From the NCBI GenBank assembly GCA_963704855.1, contig CAVPHY010000001.1, forward strand, positions 62,001 through 126,000: a DNA stretch of 64,000 nucleotides. The letters are read 5' to 3'. Within the stretch, counting starts at the first letter, position 1. Each line of letters begins with the position of its first letter. The position numbers and the translations under genes are program-made. Below the pieces are notes generated by a model. It was not told the origin of the DNA, did no database searches, and saw only the letters and a list, made by a program, of their open reading frames with translations. Positions 27,328 through 35,998 of the stretch are shown piece after piece. The stretch comes from SZUA-36 sp963704855. GTDB lineage: Bacteria; Pseudomonadota; Gammaproteobacteria; Xanthomonadales; SZUA-36.

Positions 27328-28536
27328 TTATTCTCCTTGCTGCCTGGCGACCGTCGTCACCAGGGCGGTGTAGAAGGCCGTGCAACGTACCAGGTGTTCA
27401 ATTTCCACCTGCTCGTTCGGGGCGTGGGCAAAGTGCTCGTGACCGGGCCCGAAACCTATGGACGGAATGCCATGCATACCCGCAGTCGCGACACCATTGG
27501 TGCTGAAGGTCCAGAACCCTGTCTCGGGTTCCGCCCCGAAAGCATCCTTGTAAGCTGCTTTTGCGGTCAATACAGCCGCATCATCTTCGCCGATATCCCA
27601 GCTCGGGTAGTATTTGCGGGTCGGGTAGGTCAAACCGGTATAACTCGGTACTTTGTAATCCAGAAGCGTGACAGTAGCGCCCGCCGCTTTGACTGATGGC
27701 AGGGCCTGGATTTCTGCCACTGCGCTGGCCTCGGTTTCACCCACGGTAAGTCGGCGGTCAAGGTGGATGGTACAACCGTCGGCGACAGCACACAGGCTGG
27801 GCGATGTGGAGCGTATCTCACTGATCGTTACCGTGCCTTTACCTAGGGGTGCACGTGGCTCCAGGCGTTCGTTGAGTTGCTCAATATCCGCGACAATACC
27901 CGCCATTTTATAGATCGCATTGACACCGCGCTCCGGCGCTGATCCGTGACAGGAAACACCCGAGGTGTGTACCTCCATCTCCATCCGGCCACGCTGTCCC
28001 CGGTAGATGCGCAGGCTCGTCGGTTCGGTGATCACGACCAGGTCCGGACGCAACCCACCCTCGTTGACAATGTACTGCCAGCACAGACCGTCACAGTCTT
28101 CCTCCTGCACGGTTGCTGTGACATACAGCGTAATGTTGTCCGACAAACCGGTTTTCTTCATCAGCGCCGCCGCGTAGACAGCAGAAGCTATACCGCCTTT
28201 CTGGTCACTGGCGCCCCGCCCGTAAAGAACCCCGTCCTCGATATCGCCCGAATGCGGATCACGATCCCATAACGACAGGTCGCCGGTATCAACGGTATCG
28301 GAATGACCGTCGAAGGCGATCACGAAAGGACCTGAGCCGATGCGCCCGATCAGGTTACCCATCGGGTCGACAGTGGCTTCGTCAAAGCCGAGGCGAAGCA
28401 TTTCCTCACGAATACGTTCAATCACTGCGCCCTCCCTGGAACTCAGCGAAGGAATGCGGATGATATCCTGCATAAAAGCCGCAAGCCCGGTCTCTATTGA
28501 CTTTGCATCCTTGTAATAATTACTGTTGATCGGCAT
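27328..28536 (-). CDS. ygeY: YgeY-like M20 family hydrolase
   Basis: A 402-residue M20 metallohydrolase. Metal-binding motifs are visible: FDGHSDTVDTGD, GRGASDQKGGIAS, the catalytic TVQEEDCDGLCW, and the closing histidine GPGHEHFAHAPNEQ. M20 enzymes cut amide or ureido bonds of small molecules. YgeY homologues travel with YgeW and the molybdenum hydroxylase genes. I use ATG 28536 (MPINSN), which has an AGGA sequence before it, rather than the TTG at 28551. It ends one base before the ygeW-like start. Confidence 0.87.
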   Translation of the reverse strand: MPINSNYYKDAKSIETGLAAFMQDIIRIPSLSSREGAVIERIREEMLRLGFDEATVDPMGNLIGRIGSGPFVIAFDGHSDTVDTGDLSLWDRDPHSGDIEDGVLYGRGASDQKGGIASAVYAAALMKKTGLSDNITLYVTATVQEEDCDGLCWQYIVNEGGLRPDLVVITEPTSLRIYRGQRGRMEMEVHTSGVSCHGSAPERGVNAIYKMAGIVADIEQLNERLEPRAPLGKGTVTISEIRSTSPSLCAVADGCTIHLDRRLTVGETEASAVAEIQALPSVKAAGATVTLLDYKVPSYTGLTYPTRKYYPSWDIGEDDAAVLTAKAAYKDAFGAEPETGFWTFSTNGVATAGMHGIPSIGFGPGHEHFAHAPNEQVEIEHLVRCTAFYTALVTTVARQQGE

Positions 28537-28547
28537 ATTCCTGTCTC

Positions 28548-30044
28548 TCAATGACCGTGATTCAATCCGGTGGCCTGGTTAAATGTATTAATAAGTCGGT
28601 CCCATTCATCCACGACGTCCTGGGAGAAAACCTCCAACCAGAAATCCTCATCCCACATTTCGCGAAGCTCTTCGCTGGTGCGGCCCTGCTGTTCCACCCA
28701 GGTAAAGTACTTGAAGTTATGCAGCGCCTTGCGATCGGCGTAATTCAGCTCACGCAGGTGGTCGGGAGTGATGCCTGCGAGGTAACGTCCAAAGTGCTGG
28801 TCTGCCAGGTGGGTCGTGTAGGCCCCATGGTTTTCCCGCATTTCTGCGAGACGTGACGCATACAACTCCATCGAGTCTGTCAACGGGGTAAAGATTACAT
28901 CGCGGCTGTCCATGTCGTAATAACGGGCCGTTTTGACGCTCGCCACGAGGTTACACAGTCCTGAAATCCCAATCTGGTCCAGTGCTCCGATGGTCGCTTC
29001 ATCCACACCTTCCCGACGCAGGCAGGCATGCCCTTCGGGCTCATTGAACAATCGCATCAATTGCATGGTCTGTTCGTCATCCACTGCGGCCACCATGTCG
29101 GTATTGCGTACATTGTGGATCCACGGTATGTGCTTGTCGCCGATACCCTCGATACGGTGCTCACCAAAACCAAAATGCAACAAGGTTGGACACTGCAGGG
29201 CCTCGGTCGCTACCACGCGGATTCCGGGGTGACGGCTTCGCAGAAAATCACCGGCGGCCAGTGTTCCGGCGGACCCCGTGGCACTCACATAAGCAGACAA
29301 TCGCCCGGCCTTCCCTTGCGGGTTCAGAGCATAATTATTATTGAAAATCTCCTCTATCAGTGAACCGGTGGCCTGGTAATGCCAGATGGCGTTACCAAAC
29401 TCCTCAAACTGGTTAAAGATGACGACACCATCACCGCGCTCACGCCGCAACTCCCAACACTTGTCGTAGATTTCCTTTACATTGGACTCGGTCCCGGGTG
29501 TGGCGATGATCTCGTCAGTCCCGATTTCGCGCAGCCAATCGAAACGTTCACGGCTCATTCCTTCCGGCAGGATGGCGACGGCAGGACAAGCCAGCAGGGC
29601 GCAGTCGTAAGCCCCACCACGACAGTAATTACCGGTCGAAGGCCAGACCGCTTTCTGTGTATCGGGGTCGAAGGCCCCGGTGACCAGGCGCGGGACCAGG
29701 CAACCGTAGGCCGCCCCGACCTTGTGAGCACCGGTGGGAAACCACTTACCGACGATACCGACAATTCTCGCGTTCACACCGGTGAGCGAGGAAGGAAACT
29801 CGATCCAGTTACCCTCGCCAAACCCACCGCCGTGCTCCACTGGTTCATTCTTCCACGTAATACGGAACAGGTTAACGGGATCCAGATCCCACAGACCCAC
29901 CTGCCGAAGCCGTGCCCTGGTCGTTTCCGGCACCAGGGTGGGGTCTTTCATTTGCGCAAAGGTCGGCAGCACGATATTCCGCTCACGCGCCCTCCTGATA
30001 CTTTTCCTGAGAACCTCTTCACGAATATCCGGTATCAGTTTCAC
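28548..30044 (-). CDS. Large fold-type-II PLP enzyme of unknown substrate
   Basis: A 498-residue PLP-dependent enzyme of the tryptophan synthase beta superfamily. The PLP lysine is likely in PTGAHKVGAAYG near residue 118, with STGNYCRGGAYDCALL as the asparagine loop and SATGSAGTLAAGD as the phosphate cup. It is longer than cysteine synthase or diaminopropionate ammonia-lyase and has an extra C-terminal helical part after about residue 400. In E. coli the PLP enzyme of the equivalent set is YgeX, a diaminopropionate ammonia-lyase; this protein belongs to a different branch. It overlaps the Mo hydroxylase gene by four bases. A beta-elimination or deamination role is inferred from context. Confidence 0.75.
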   Translation of the reverse strand: MKLIPDIREEVLRKSIRRARERNIVLPTFAQMKDPTLVPETTRARLRQVGLWDLDPVNLFRITWKNEPVEHGGGFGEGNWIEFPSSLTGVNARIVGIVGKWFPTGAHKVGAAYGCLVPRLVTGAFDPDTQKAVWPSTGNYCRGGAYDCALLACPAVAILPEGMSRERFDWLREIGTDEIIATPGTESNVKEIYDKCWELRRERGDGVVIFNQFEEFGNAIWHYQATGSLIEEIFNNNYALNPQGKAGRLSAYVSATGSAGTLAAGDFLRSRHPGIRVVATEALQCPTLLHFGFGEHRIEGIGDKHIPWIHNVRNTDMVAAVDDEQTMQLMRLFNEPEGHACLRREGVDEATIGALDQIGISGLCNLVASVKTARYYDMDSRDVIFTPLTDSMELYASRLAEMRENHGAYTTHLADQHFGRYLAGITPDHLRELNYADRKALHNFKYFTWVEQQGRTSEELREMWDEDFWLEVFSQDVVDEWDRLINTFNQATGLNHGH

Positions 30045-32935
30045 TTCTCACCTCCAAGGGTGACTGACGGTATGGGCGTGAGGTCTCCCCAACCCAGTTC
30101 AACATCTTTCCCGCCGGAACGCATGGCCCGAAGCAGACCATCCTGATCAACCGGCAAACTGCGCACACGCACACCGGTGGCACGGTAAACGGCATTGGTG
30201 ATGGCGGCGCTGGTGGGAATGCTTGGTAATTCACCGACACCCTTGGCGCCAAATGGCCCGGTAGATGTCGGGTGCTCCACGATGTGCGAGATAATTTCAG
30301 GTGAGTGACCGATGCCGGGCATCTTGTAACGCGCCATCACGTTGGTCCACGGCTGACCCTGCTCCTGGATATAGTGCTCGGTGAGCGCATAGCCGATACA
30401 CATGACGATACCGCCTTCGATCTGTCCTTCAAGCGTCAGCGGATTGATCGCACGGCCGACATCGTGGGCTGCAATTACCTTGCGTACACGGACCTCACCG
30501 GTGTTCGTGTCAGTTTCACACAGCACCGCCTGGGCACAGAAACCAAAGGCAAAATGCATATCACCGCCAGTGCCCAGCGGCTGGGTCTTCGGGGCCCAGT
30601 ACTCGTACTCGGCCATCGTCGCTGTGCCTGAATCCTGGGCCAGCCTGACAACATCCGCCAGGCTCGCTACCTTGCCGGCACTGCTGAAGCGGCCGTTCTT
30701 GAATTCCAATTTATCGCTGGCACAGGCCAACAGGCTGGCTGCATGAGGTGAGAGCTTTTCCACCAGTGCCTTTGCTGCAAACCGGGCGGCGTTGCCGCTG
30801 ACGAAGGTTTGCCGGCTTGCGGTGGTCGGGCCGCCATCAGGGCAGTAATCGGTGTCACCCAACAAAACGTTCACACACCTGGCCGGGATACCCAGTTCCT
30901 CCGCCGCGCAGGCTGCAAGCACACCCGGCAGACCCTGCCCCAGCTCTGCCGAAGTGGTGCGTACCTCGGCGCGTATCTCCTTGTCCGGCGCGGTCCATAA
31001 CTCGACCTGCGCGCTGGATTTATCCGGTGCGCCACCGCCGAGACCGGTGTTCTTGTAACCGATCGCAAAACCCCAGGAAAACTTCCGGTGACCCTCACGC
31101 CAGGCCCAGCGAAACTCTCCTTTGCGCATGTCACGGTCAACCCGCTCGATACACTCTTTCAGGCCAACACTTTCACGCATCTGCTGGCCGGTGGCGGTGA
31201 CCAGTCCCACGTCGAGCGCGTTGATACGGCGGAATTCAACCGCATCGATGCCAAGCTCCTCCGCGAGGATATCCATGTTGCTTTCCACGGCAAAACAGCT
31301 CTGCGAAACACCAAAGCCGCGAAAAGCGCCACAGGGTGCGTTGTTGGTGTAGGCGGCGAAGCAGTCTACCTTCACATGGGGCACGTTATAGGGTCCGGAG
31401 GCGTGCGTGGTGGCACGGGTCAGCACTTTCTCGCTGAGGCTGGCGTAGGCGCCGCCGTCGCCGTAGAGCGTGGCCTCTACCGCGGTGAGGCGGCCCTCAC
31501 GCGTGGCTCCGGTGCGGATACGGATGACCGTGGCGTGCCGCTTGGGATGGAACAACAGGCTTTCCTGACGCGAATAGAGCATCTTGACCGGACGCCGGGT
31601 CGCTTCGCTGAGCAGGGCTACGTGAATCTGCCCGGCGATATCCTCCTTGCCGCCAAAACCACCACCCATCAGGGTTGCAACAACACGCACCTGTTCGGGT
31701 TCCAGCGCCAGCGCAGCGGCTGCCTGCTCCCGGTCCAGGTAGGGAATCTGGCTGCCCACGTAGATCGATAGCTTGTCATGCAGCGCGGTTTCACCACGAA
31801 TTGCACCGGGATCAAAGCTCCCGCCAAAATCGACGGGATTGTAGCCGGCAGGCACAGCGATGGCGCATTCCGGTTCGAGGAACATATGCTCGGTGGTAGG
31901 AGTGCGGTAAGTGCGATCGACGATGAAATCGGCCTCGGCAAAGCCGTTGGCAACGTCACCTTTCTTTACCTTGATATGTTTCAGCAGGTTGCCATCCGGC
32001 CGTCCTTCGTGCAATACCGGTGCAGCAGGCCTGAGTGCTGCCATCGCATCGGTGACAGCATCCAACGGTTCGTAATCGACCCGGATCAGTTTTAGTGCCC
32101 GGGCCGCAATGACCTCGCTGTCAGCTGCGACGATTGCGACCGCGTCTCCACTGTAACGTACTTTTTCATCGCACAGAACCGGCCAGTCCAGGTCCACGAT
32201 TCCGTGACGGTTGCGACCGGGAATATCCGCGTGTGTCAGCACGGCATGCACACCGGCCAGTGCGCGCGCCTCAAGGGTGTCGATCGAGCGTATCCGCGCA
32301 TGCGGCACACCCGCTCGCAGGGTACGGGCGTACAGCATGCCCGGAAACTGGTAATCGTCGGTGAATTTAGCCTGGCCACGAAGCTTGGCCAGCGCATCCG
32401 GGTTGGGTTGCGCCCTGCCTACTTCAGACCCGGCAGCCATCGTTGTGGGTATATAGGGTGAAACATCCTGGCCGGACGCTTGCTTCACGGCATTGATTAC
32501 GCTCTGGTAACCGGTGCAACGGCAATAGGTATCCTTCAGGGCAGCCTTGATATCGTCATCACGCAGCACTTCACCGGCAGCCTGCTTTTCATCCAGCAGT
32601 GCCTTGGATGTCATGATCAGACCGGGTGTGCAAATACCGCACTGCACTGCCCCGTGATCCAGGAAAGCCTGCTGTAAAGGATGCAGGCTTTCGTCCGTGG
32701 ACAGACCTTCGATGGTTTCAACACGGGCGCCCGATGCCTTGAATGCAGGATAGGTGCAACTCACCACGGGCGTGCCATCGACCAGCACGGTACAGATACC
32801 GCACTCGGCTTCGTTACAGCCAATCTTGGTGCCGGTGAGACCGAGGTCCTCTCGTAAAACCTCGGAAAGGAATCTCGATTCCGGAACCTCCAGCTCCACC
32901 GCCTCGCCGTTGACCTGCATACGCAAGCGACTCAT
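30041..32935 (-). CDS. xdhD: XdhD-like molybdenum hydroxylase with fused [2Fe-2S] domain
   Basis: A 964-residue xanthine-dehydrogenase-family protein. The N-terminal ferredoxin domain has all cluster cysteines (CNEAECGIC with a later C near 59). The second [2Fe-2S] domain has CGICTPG and YCRCTGY. The molybdopterin part follows with GGGFGGKEDI, PCGAFRGFG, TSAELGQGLPG and the catalytic glutamate in GAKGVGELPS. It has no in-frame UGA, so no selenocysteine. Substrates in the family are purines or nicotinate-like rings. It overlaps the FAD-subunit gene by four bases, which together with it forms a complete enzyme. The ygfM-ssnA-ygfK neighbours favour the XdhD group. Confidence 0.88.
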   Translation of the reverse strand: MSRLRMQVNGEAVELEVPESRFLSEVLREDLGLTGTKIGCNEAECGICTVLVDGTPVVSCTYPAFKASGARVETIEGLSTDESLHPLQQAFLDHGAVQCGICTPGLIMTSKALLDEKQAAGEVLRDDDIKAALKDTYCRCTGYQSVINAVKQASGQDVSPYIPTTMAAGSEVGRAQPNPDALAKLRGQAKFTDDYQFPGMLYARTLRAGVPHARIRSIDTLEARALAGVHAVLTHADIPGRNRHGIVDLDWPVLCDEKVRYSGDAVAIVAADSEVIAARALKLIRVDYEPLDAVTDAMAALRPAAPVLHEGRPDGNLLKHIKVKKGDVANGFAEADFIVDRTYRTPTTEHMFLEPECAIAVPAGYNPVDFGGSFDPGAIRGETALHDKLSIYVGSQIPYLDREQAAAALALEPEQVRVVATLMGGGFGGKEDIAGQIHVALLSEATRRPVKMLYSRQESLLFHPKRHATVIRIRTGATREGRLTAVEATLYGDGGAYASLSEKVLTRATTHASGPYNVPHVKVDCFAAYTNNAPCGAFRGFGVSQSCFAVESNMDILAEELGIDAVEFRRINALDVGLVTATGQQMRESVGLKECIERVDRDMRKGEFRWAWREGHRKFSWGFAIGYKNTGLGGGAPDKSSAQVELWTAPDKEIRAEVRTTSAELGQGLPGVLAACAAEELGIPARCVNVLLGDTDYCPDGGPTTASRQTFVSGNAARFAAKALVEKLSPHAASLLACASDKLEFKNGRFSSAGKVASLADVVRLAQDSGTATMAEYEYWAPKTQPLGTGGDMHFAFGFCAQAVLCETDTNTGEVRVRKVIAAHDVGRAINPLTLEGQIEGGIVMCIGYALTEHYIQEQGQPWTNVMARYKMPGIGHSPEIISHIVEHPTSTGPFGAKGVGELPSIPTSAAITNAVYRATGVRVRSLPVDQDGLLRAMRSGGKDVELGWGDLTPIPSVTLGGEK

Positions 32936-33850
32936 GAGCTGACCTCCTGTGGCGCTGGATGGCCATGGCGTGCGCGTGTGGCGGCATGGGCAAGAATCAA
33001 TGGTACATGTGTGCGGATCATCTGTTCGCGGTATTCCCGGGTAGCGCGGTGCTTGCTGGTGCGTAACGGCACCGAGGCAAGTATGGTTTCTGCCGCTTTT
33101 TCAAACTGTTCCGGAACCGCCGGACCATCTCTCAGTATTTCCATGGCTGCTTCAGCCAGGCAGGGGACCGGCCCGGCCGGGCCGAGACTGATACGGACCG
33201 CGGTAATGGTGTTATTTGCATCCAGCCGCAAACGCACCGCCATCGATATCATCGGAAGGGCCACGCCCTGGGGTCGCATGACGCGGGTGAAGGCCGAGCC
33301 CTCGCCCGTTGACGTGGGCCCGAAACGCAGGCGCGTCAGCAGTGCACGATGCGGGTCTATGGCGCTCTTGCCCGGTCCCAGGAAGACCTCCTGCAATGGA
33401 ATCCAACGGCAACCGCCGATATCGGCTATCTCGATTTCCCCGCCGAGCGCAAGCAGACCAATACTGCCATCACCCGCCGGCATTGCATGCGCAACATTAC
33501 CGGCCAAAGTGGCGACATTACGAACCTGCGGACCACCGATTACACCGCAAGCCTCGGCCAGGCAGGTGCCGGCACGAATGATCGTCTCGTCACGGACAAT
33601 TGTTGTATGCGTGACCGCACAACCGATAACGACGTGACCATCTTCCATGCTTATACGGTTCAGCCCTTCAATCCGTGAGGTATCCACCATCGCCTCAACC
33701 ACGGCACCGTGGCCCTGTTGAATTTCGAGCAAAAGATCGGTTCCGCCACCGATTACACGGGCGCGTCCATCATAGTGCTGCAACCACCGGAGCGCCTCAT
33801 CTACGGAGTGCGGCAGGTGGTAGTTATTCCAGCAGGTTCTGATAAGTCAT
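32932..33850 (-). CDS. ygfM: YgfM-like FAD-binding subunit of Mo hydroxylase, frame broken by one extra base
   Basis: An FAD-binding subunit of the xanthine dehydrogenase/CO dehydrogenase type. RVIGGGTDLLLEI is the first FAD loop and TLAGNVAHAMPAGDG the second; the C-terminal domain is CO_deh_flav_C-like. The obvious open frame begins at 33783, but the sequence YHLPHSVDEALRWLQ upstream belongs to the same protein. An ATG at 33850 (MTYQNLLE) with a GAGAGG ribosome site reaches it after removing one base near 33825. It passes electrons from the molybdenum centre of the next gene to NAD or YgfK-like partners. Confidence 0.85.
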
Positions 33851-33873
33851 TCCTCTCGTTATAAATCCTGTTT

Positions 33874-35196
33874 CTAGTGAATCCGGCTCCAAAGACGTTC
33901 CGCCCTTTGCACACAACGGTGTCGTATAGCCGCTTCATCCAGGTGCAGCAAACGGCCTTCATCCATGATCACCCGGCCCCTTGCGATGGTGGTACGCACC
34001 CGGGCAAAAGCCAGCCCGAAAAGCAGGTGACCGTATAAGCTGCCGGCGTTCAGGGGTGTAAATGGTACGTATTCGGGGATCATCAGATCGGCCAGCTGAC
34101 CCGCTGCCAACGCGCCACGCGGTTCCCAGAATAATCGGTTGGCAATGTTGCGGTTATTTTCAAGTAATATCCGGCAGGCCTCGGCAAAGGCGATACGCGG
34201 GTCCTGGTGTTGTGCGCGCTGGTGCAGATACATGGCGCGCGCCTGGGAAATCATCTGTCCGGAAATACCATCCGTACCCACACCGACCGTTACGCCGTGT
34301 TTCATAAACTCCAGGATCGGCGACACCTTGAGGCCGTTGTTCATATTGGATTCGGGGTTGTTCACAAGCATTGAACCGGTGGATTGCAGCAGGTCCATTT
34401 CATGTGGTTCCAAATAGCTGCCGTGGACAAAGATCGTCTTCTCGCCGGGAATATCAAAGTCCGCAAAGCGCTGCATGACCTGCCGGTCATAACGCTCTTT
34501 CGTCAAGTGCGCATCGATCCGGTCCTCGGCCGCGTGAACATGGAATCCACAATCCAGTGCATGAGCCACATCGCTGCAGCGCTGTAATGTTTCTGTTCCA
34601 AGGGTCATCAGCGCATGCAAACCGAATAGCGCTGACATCTGCCCGTCCGTGGATTCACGGCATTTGCGGATCCAGCGTTCGTTTTCTTCGATACCCTCAC
34701 CCTCACGGTTGCGGTCGGAGACCTCATAGCACAAGCAACCGCTTACACCCACCTCTTTGAAGGCCTTCTCAAGCTGGTCAAGGCTGCCATCGGCACAGGC
34801 GGGTGAGGCATGGTGATCGACAACCGTGGTGCAGCCGGCCCGGACCGCATCCATCAGTGCCAGTAACGCCGAGTAATAGACGTCTTCAGCATCGAGCGCG
34901 GCATCGAGCTTCCACCACAATTTCGAAAGGTTCTCTGCAAAGTTCCGTGCAGGCGGCCCAGGGGGGGTAAAGCCCCGTGCAAATGTGGAATAGAGATGAT
35001 GATGGGCGTTGATCAGGCCCGGCATGACAACACTGCCGCGGGCATCGATGTAATGGTCTGCAGTGCGTTTGATAGCCGAAGATTCACCGACCTCGATGAT
35101 CTGATTGTTTTCGATGTACACACTACCGTTTTCGATGAAGCGGTTGGCTTCATCCAGCGTCACCAGGTATCCATTGGTGATCAGCAGCGAGCTCAT
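33874..35196 (-). CDS. ssnA: SsnA-like metal-dependent amidohydrolase
   Basis: A 440-residue amidohydrolase. The HxH motif is in LINAHHHLYST, then HVHAAED, FVHGSYLEP and the catalytic aspartate GVGTDGISGQ. SsnA proteins belong to the guanine deaminase/chlorohydrolase group and are encoded with YgfK and the Mo hydroxylase. A deamination or ring-opening step on a purine-type substrate is the likely role. ATG 35196 has a GGGAG site; the GTG two codons earlier is possible. It is the first gene of the long minus-strand operon that runs to 24039. Confidence 0.87.
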   Translation of the reverse strand: MSSLLITNGYLVTLDEANRFIENGSVYIENNQIIEVGESSAIKRTADHYIDARGSVVMPGLINAHHHLYSTFARGFTPPGPPARNFAENLSKLWWKLDAALDAEDVYYSALLALMDAVRAGCTTVVDHHASPACADGSLDQLEKAFKEVGVSGCLCYEVSDRNREGEGIEENERWIRKCRESTDGQMSALFGLHALMTLGTETLQRCSDVAHALDCGFHVHAAEDRIDAHLTKERYDRQVMQRFADFDIPGEKTIFVHGSYLEPHEMDLLQSTGSMLVNNPESNMNNGLKVSPILEFMKHGVTVGVGTDGISGQMISQARAMYLHQRAQHQDPRIAFAEACRILLENNRNIANRLFWEPRGALAAGQLADLMIPEYVPFTPLNAGSLYGHLLFGLAFARVRTTIARGRVIMDEGRLLHLDEAAIRHRCVQRAERLWSRIH

Positions 35197-35404
35197 TTTC
35201 ACGCTCTCCCGGATTATTGTGTACGTCTATTTCAGGCTTGTTTGTCTGAACAACAGATTCTGAATGGATTCACTGCCTCAGGCGTTGATCTACGTCACCT
35301 TGCAAGGTATTGGGTAAGGCCGGCAGATGGTCCCAACAGATTTAGGCCGTGCACAAGGTCCCTGTTATCATTGCATCGCTTGAACGCATACGGACCATGA
35401 GTCA

Positions 35405-35998
35405 ATGACGAAACCTGAGAAAAAACGATGCTGGTGGTGTGGTGAAGACCCGCTATACCAGGCGTACCACGACACGGAATGGGGTGTACCGTTACACGAT
35501 GATCGTGGCCTTTTCGAATTTCTTTGTCTCGAAGGCGCCCAGGCCGGGCTCAGCTGGATTACGATTTTGCGCAAACGCGAACATTACCGACTGGTCTTTG
35601 ATCAGTTCGATGCCGCTAAAATTGCGCGCTATGACGAAGCGAAAATTGCGGCGCTCCTTGGTGATGCCGGTATTGTCCGTAACCGGCTGAAAGTGCGTGG
35701 TTTCGTAAAGAATGCCCGGGCCTACCTGGACTTGCTCGAAACGGGCCTGAGCCTGGACAGCTACCTGTGGGGCTTCGTCGATGGCGAAGCCATCCAAAAT
35801 AACTGGACATCTCCAAAGCAGGTGCCAGGCAATACACGGGTTTCGGATGCCATGTCAAAAGACCTGAAAAAGCGTGGCTTCACCTTTGTCGGCACCACGA
35901 TCTGTTACGCATTCATGCAGGCGGCCGGGCTGGTCAATGACCACTTAAGCGACTGCCCACGTTTTACCGTGCTTGGCGGGAACCTTCACTCAATATAA
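35405..35998 (+). CDS. tag: DNA-3-methyladenine glycosylase I
   Basis: A 197-residue base-excision repair enzyme removing 3-methyladenine. The zinc site uses RCWWCGEDPLYQAYHDTEWG at the start and DHLSDCPRF at the end; the aromatic pocket region reads LEGAQAGLSWITILRKR. The gene lies on the plus strand inside the catabolic island, between ssnA and ygfK. Its 3' end overlaps the ygfK stop by 13 bases (tail to tail). A DNA repair gene at this place is unexpected and may mark a join between ancestral segments. Confidence 0.93.
   Translation: MTKPEKKRCWWCGEDPLYQAYHDTEWGVPLHDDRGLFEFLCLEGAQAGLSWITILRKREHYRLVFDQFDAAKIARYDEAKIAALLGDAGIVRNRLKVRGFVKNARAYLDLLETGLSLDSYLWGFVDGEAIQNNWTSPKQVPGNTRVSDAMSKDLKKRGFTFVGTTICYAFMQAAGLVNDHLSDCPRFTVLGGNLHSI

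Noticed and set aside
29379..30146. Open frame of 255 codons on the plus strand
   Set aside because: It is antisense to the large PLP enzyme and has no domain or ribosome site.
30041..32935. Selenocysteine in the molybdenum hydroxylase
   Set aside because: There is no in-frame TGA; selenium in this enzyme class, if present, is a labile ligand and not encoded.
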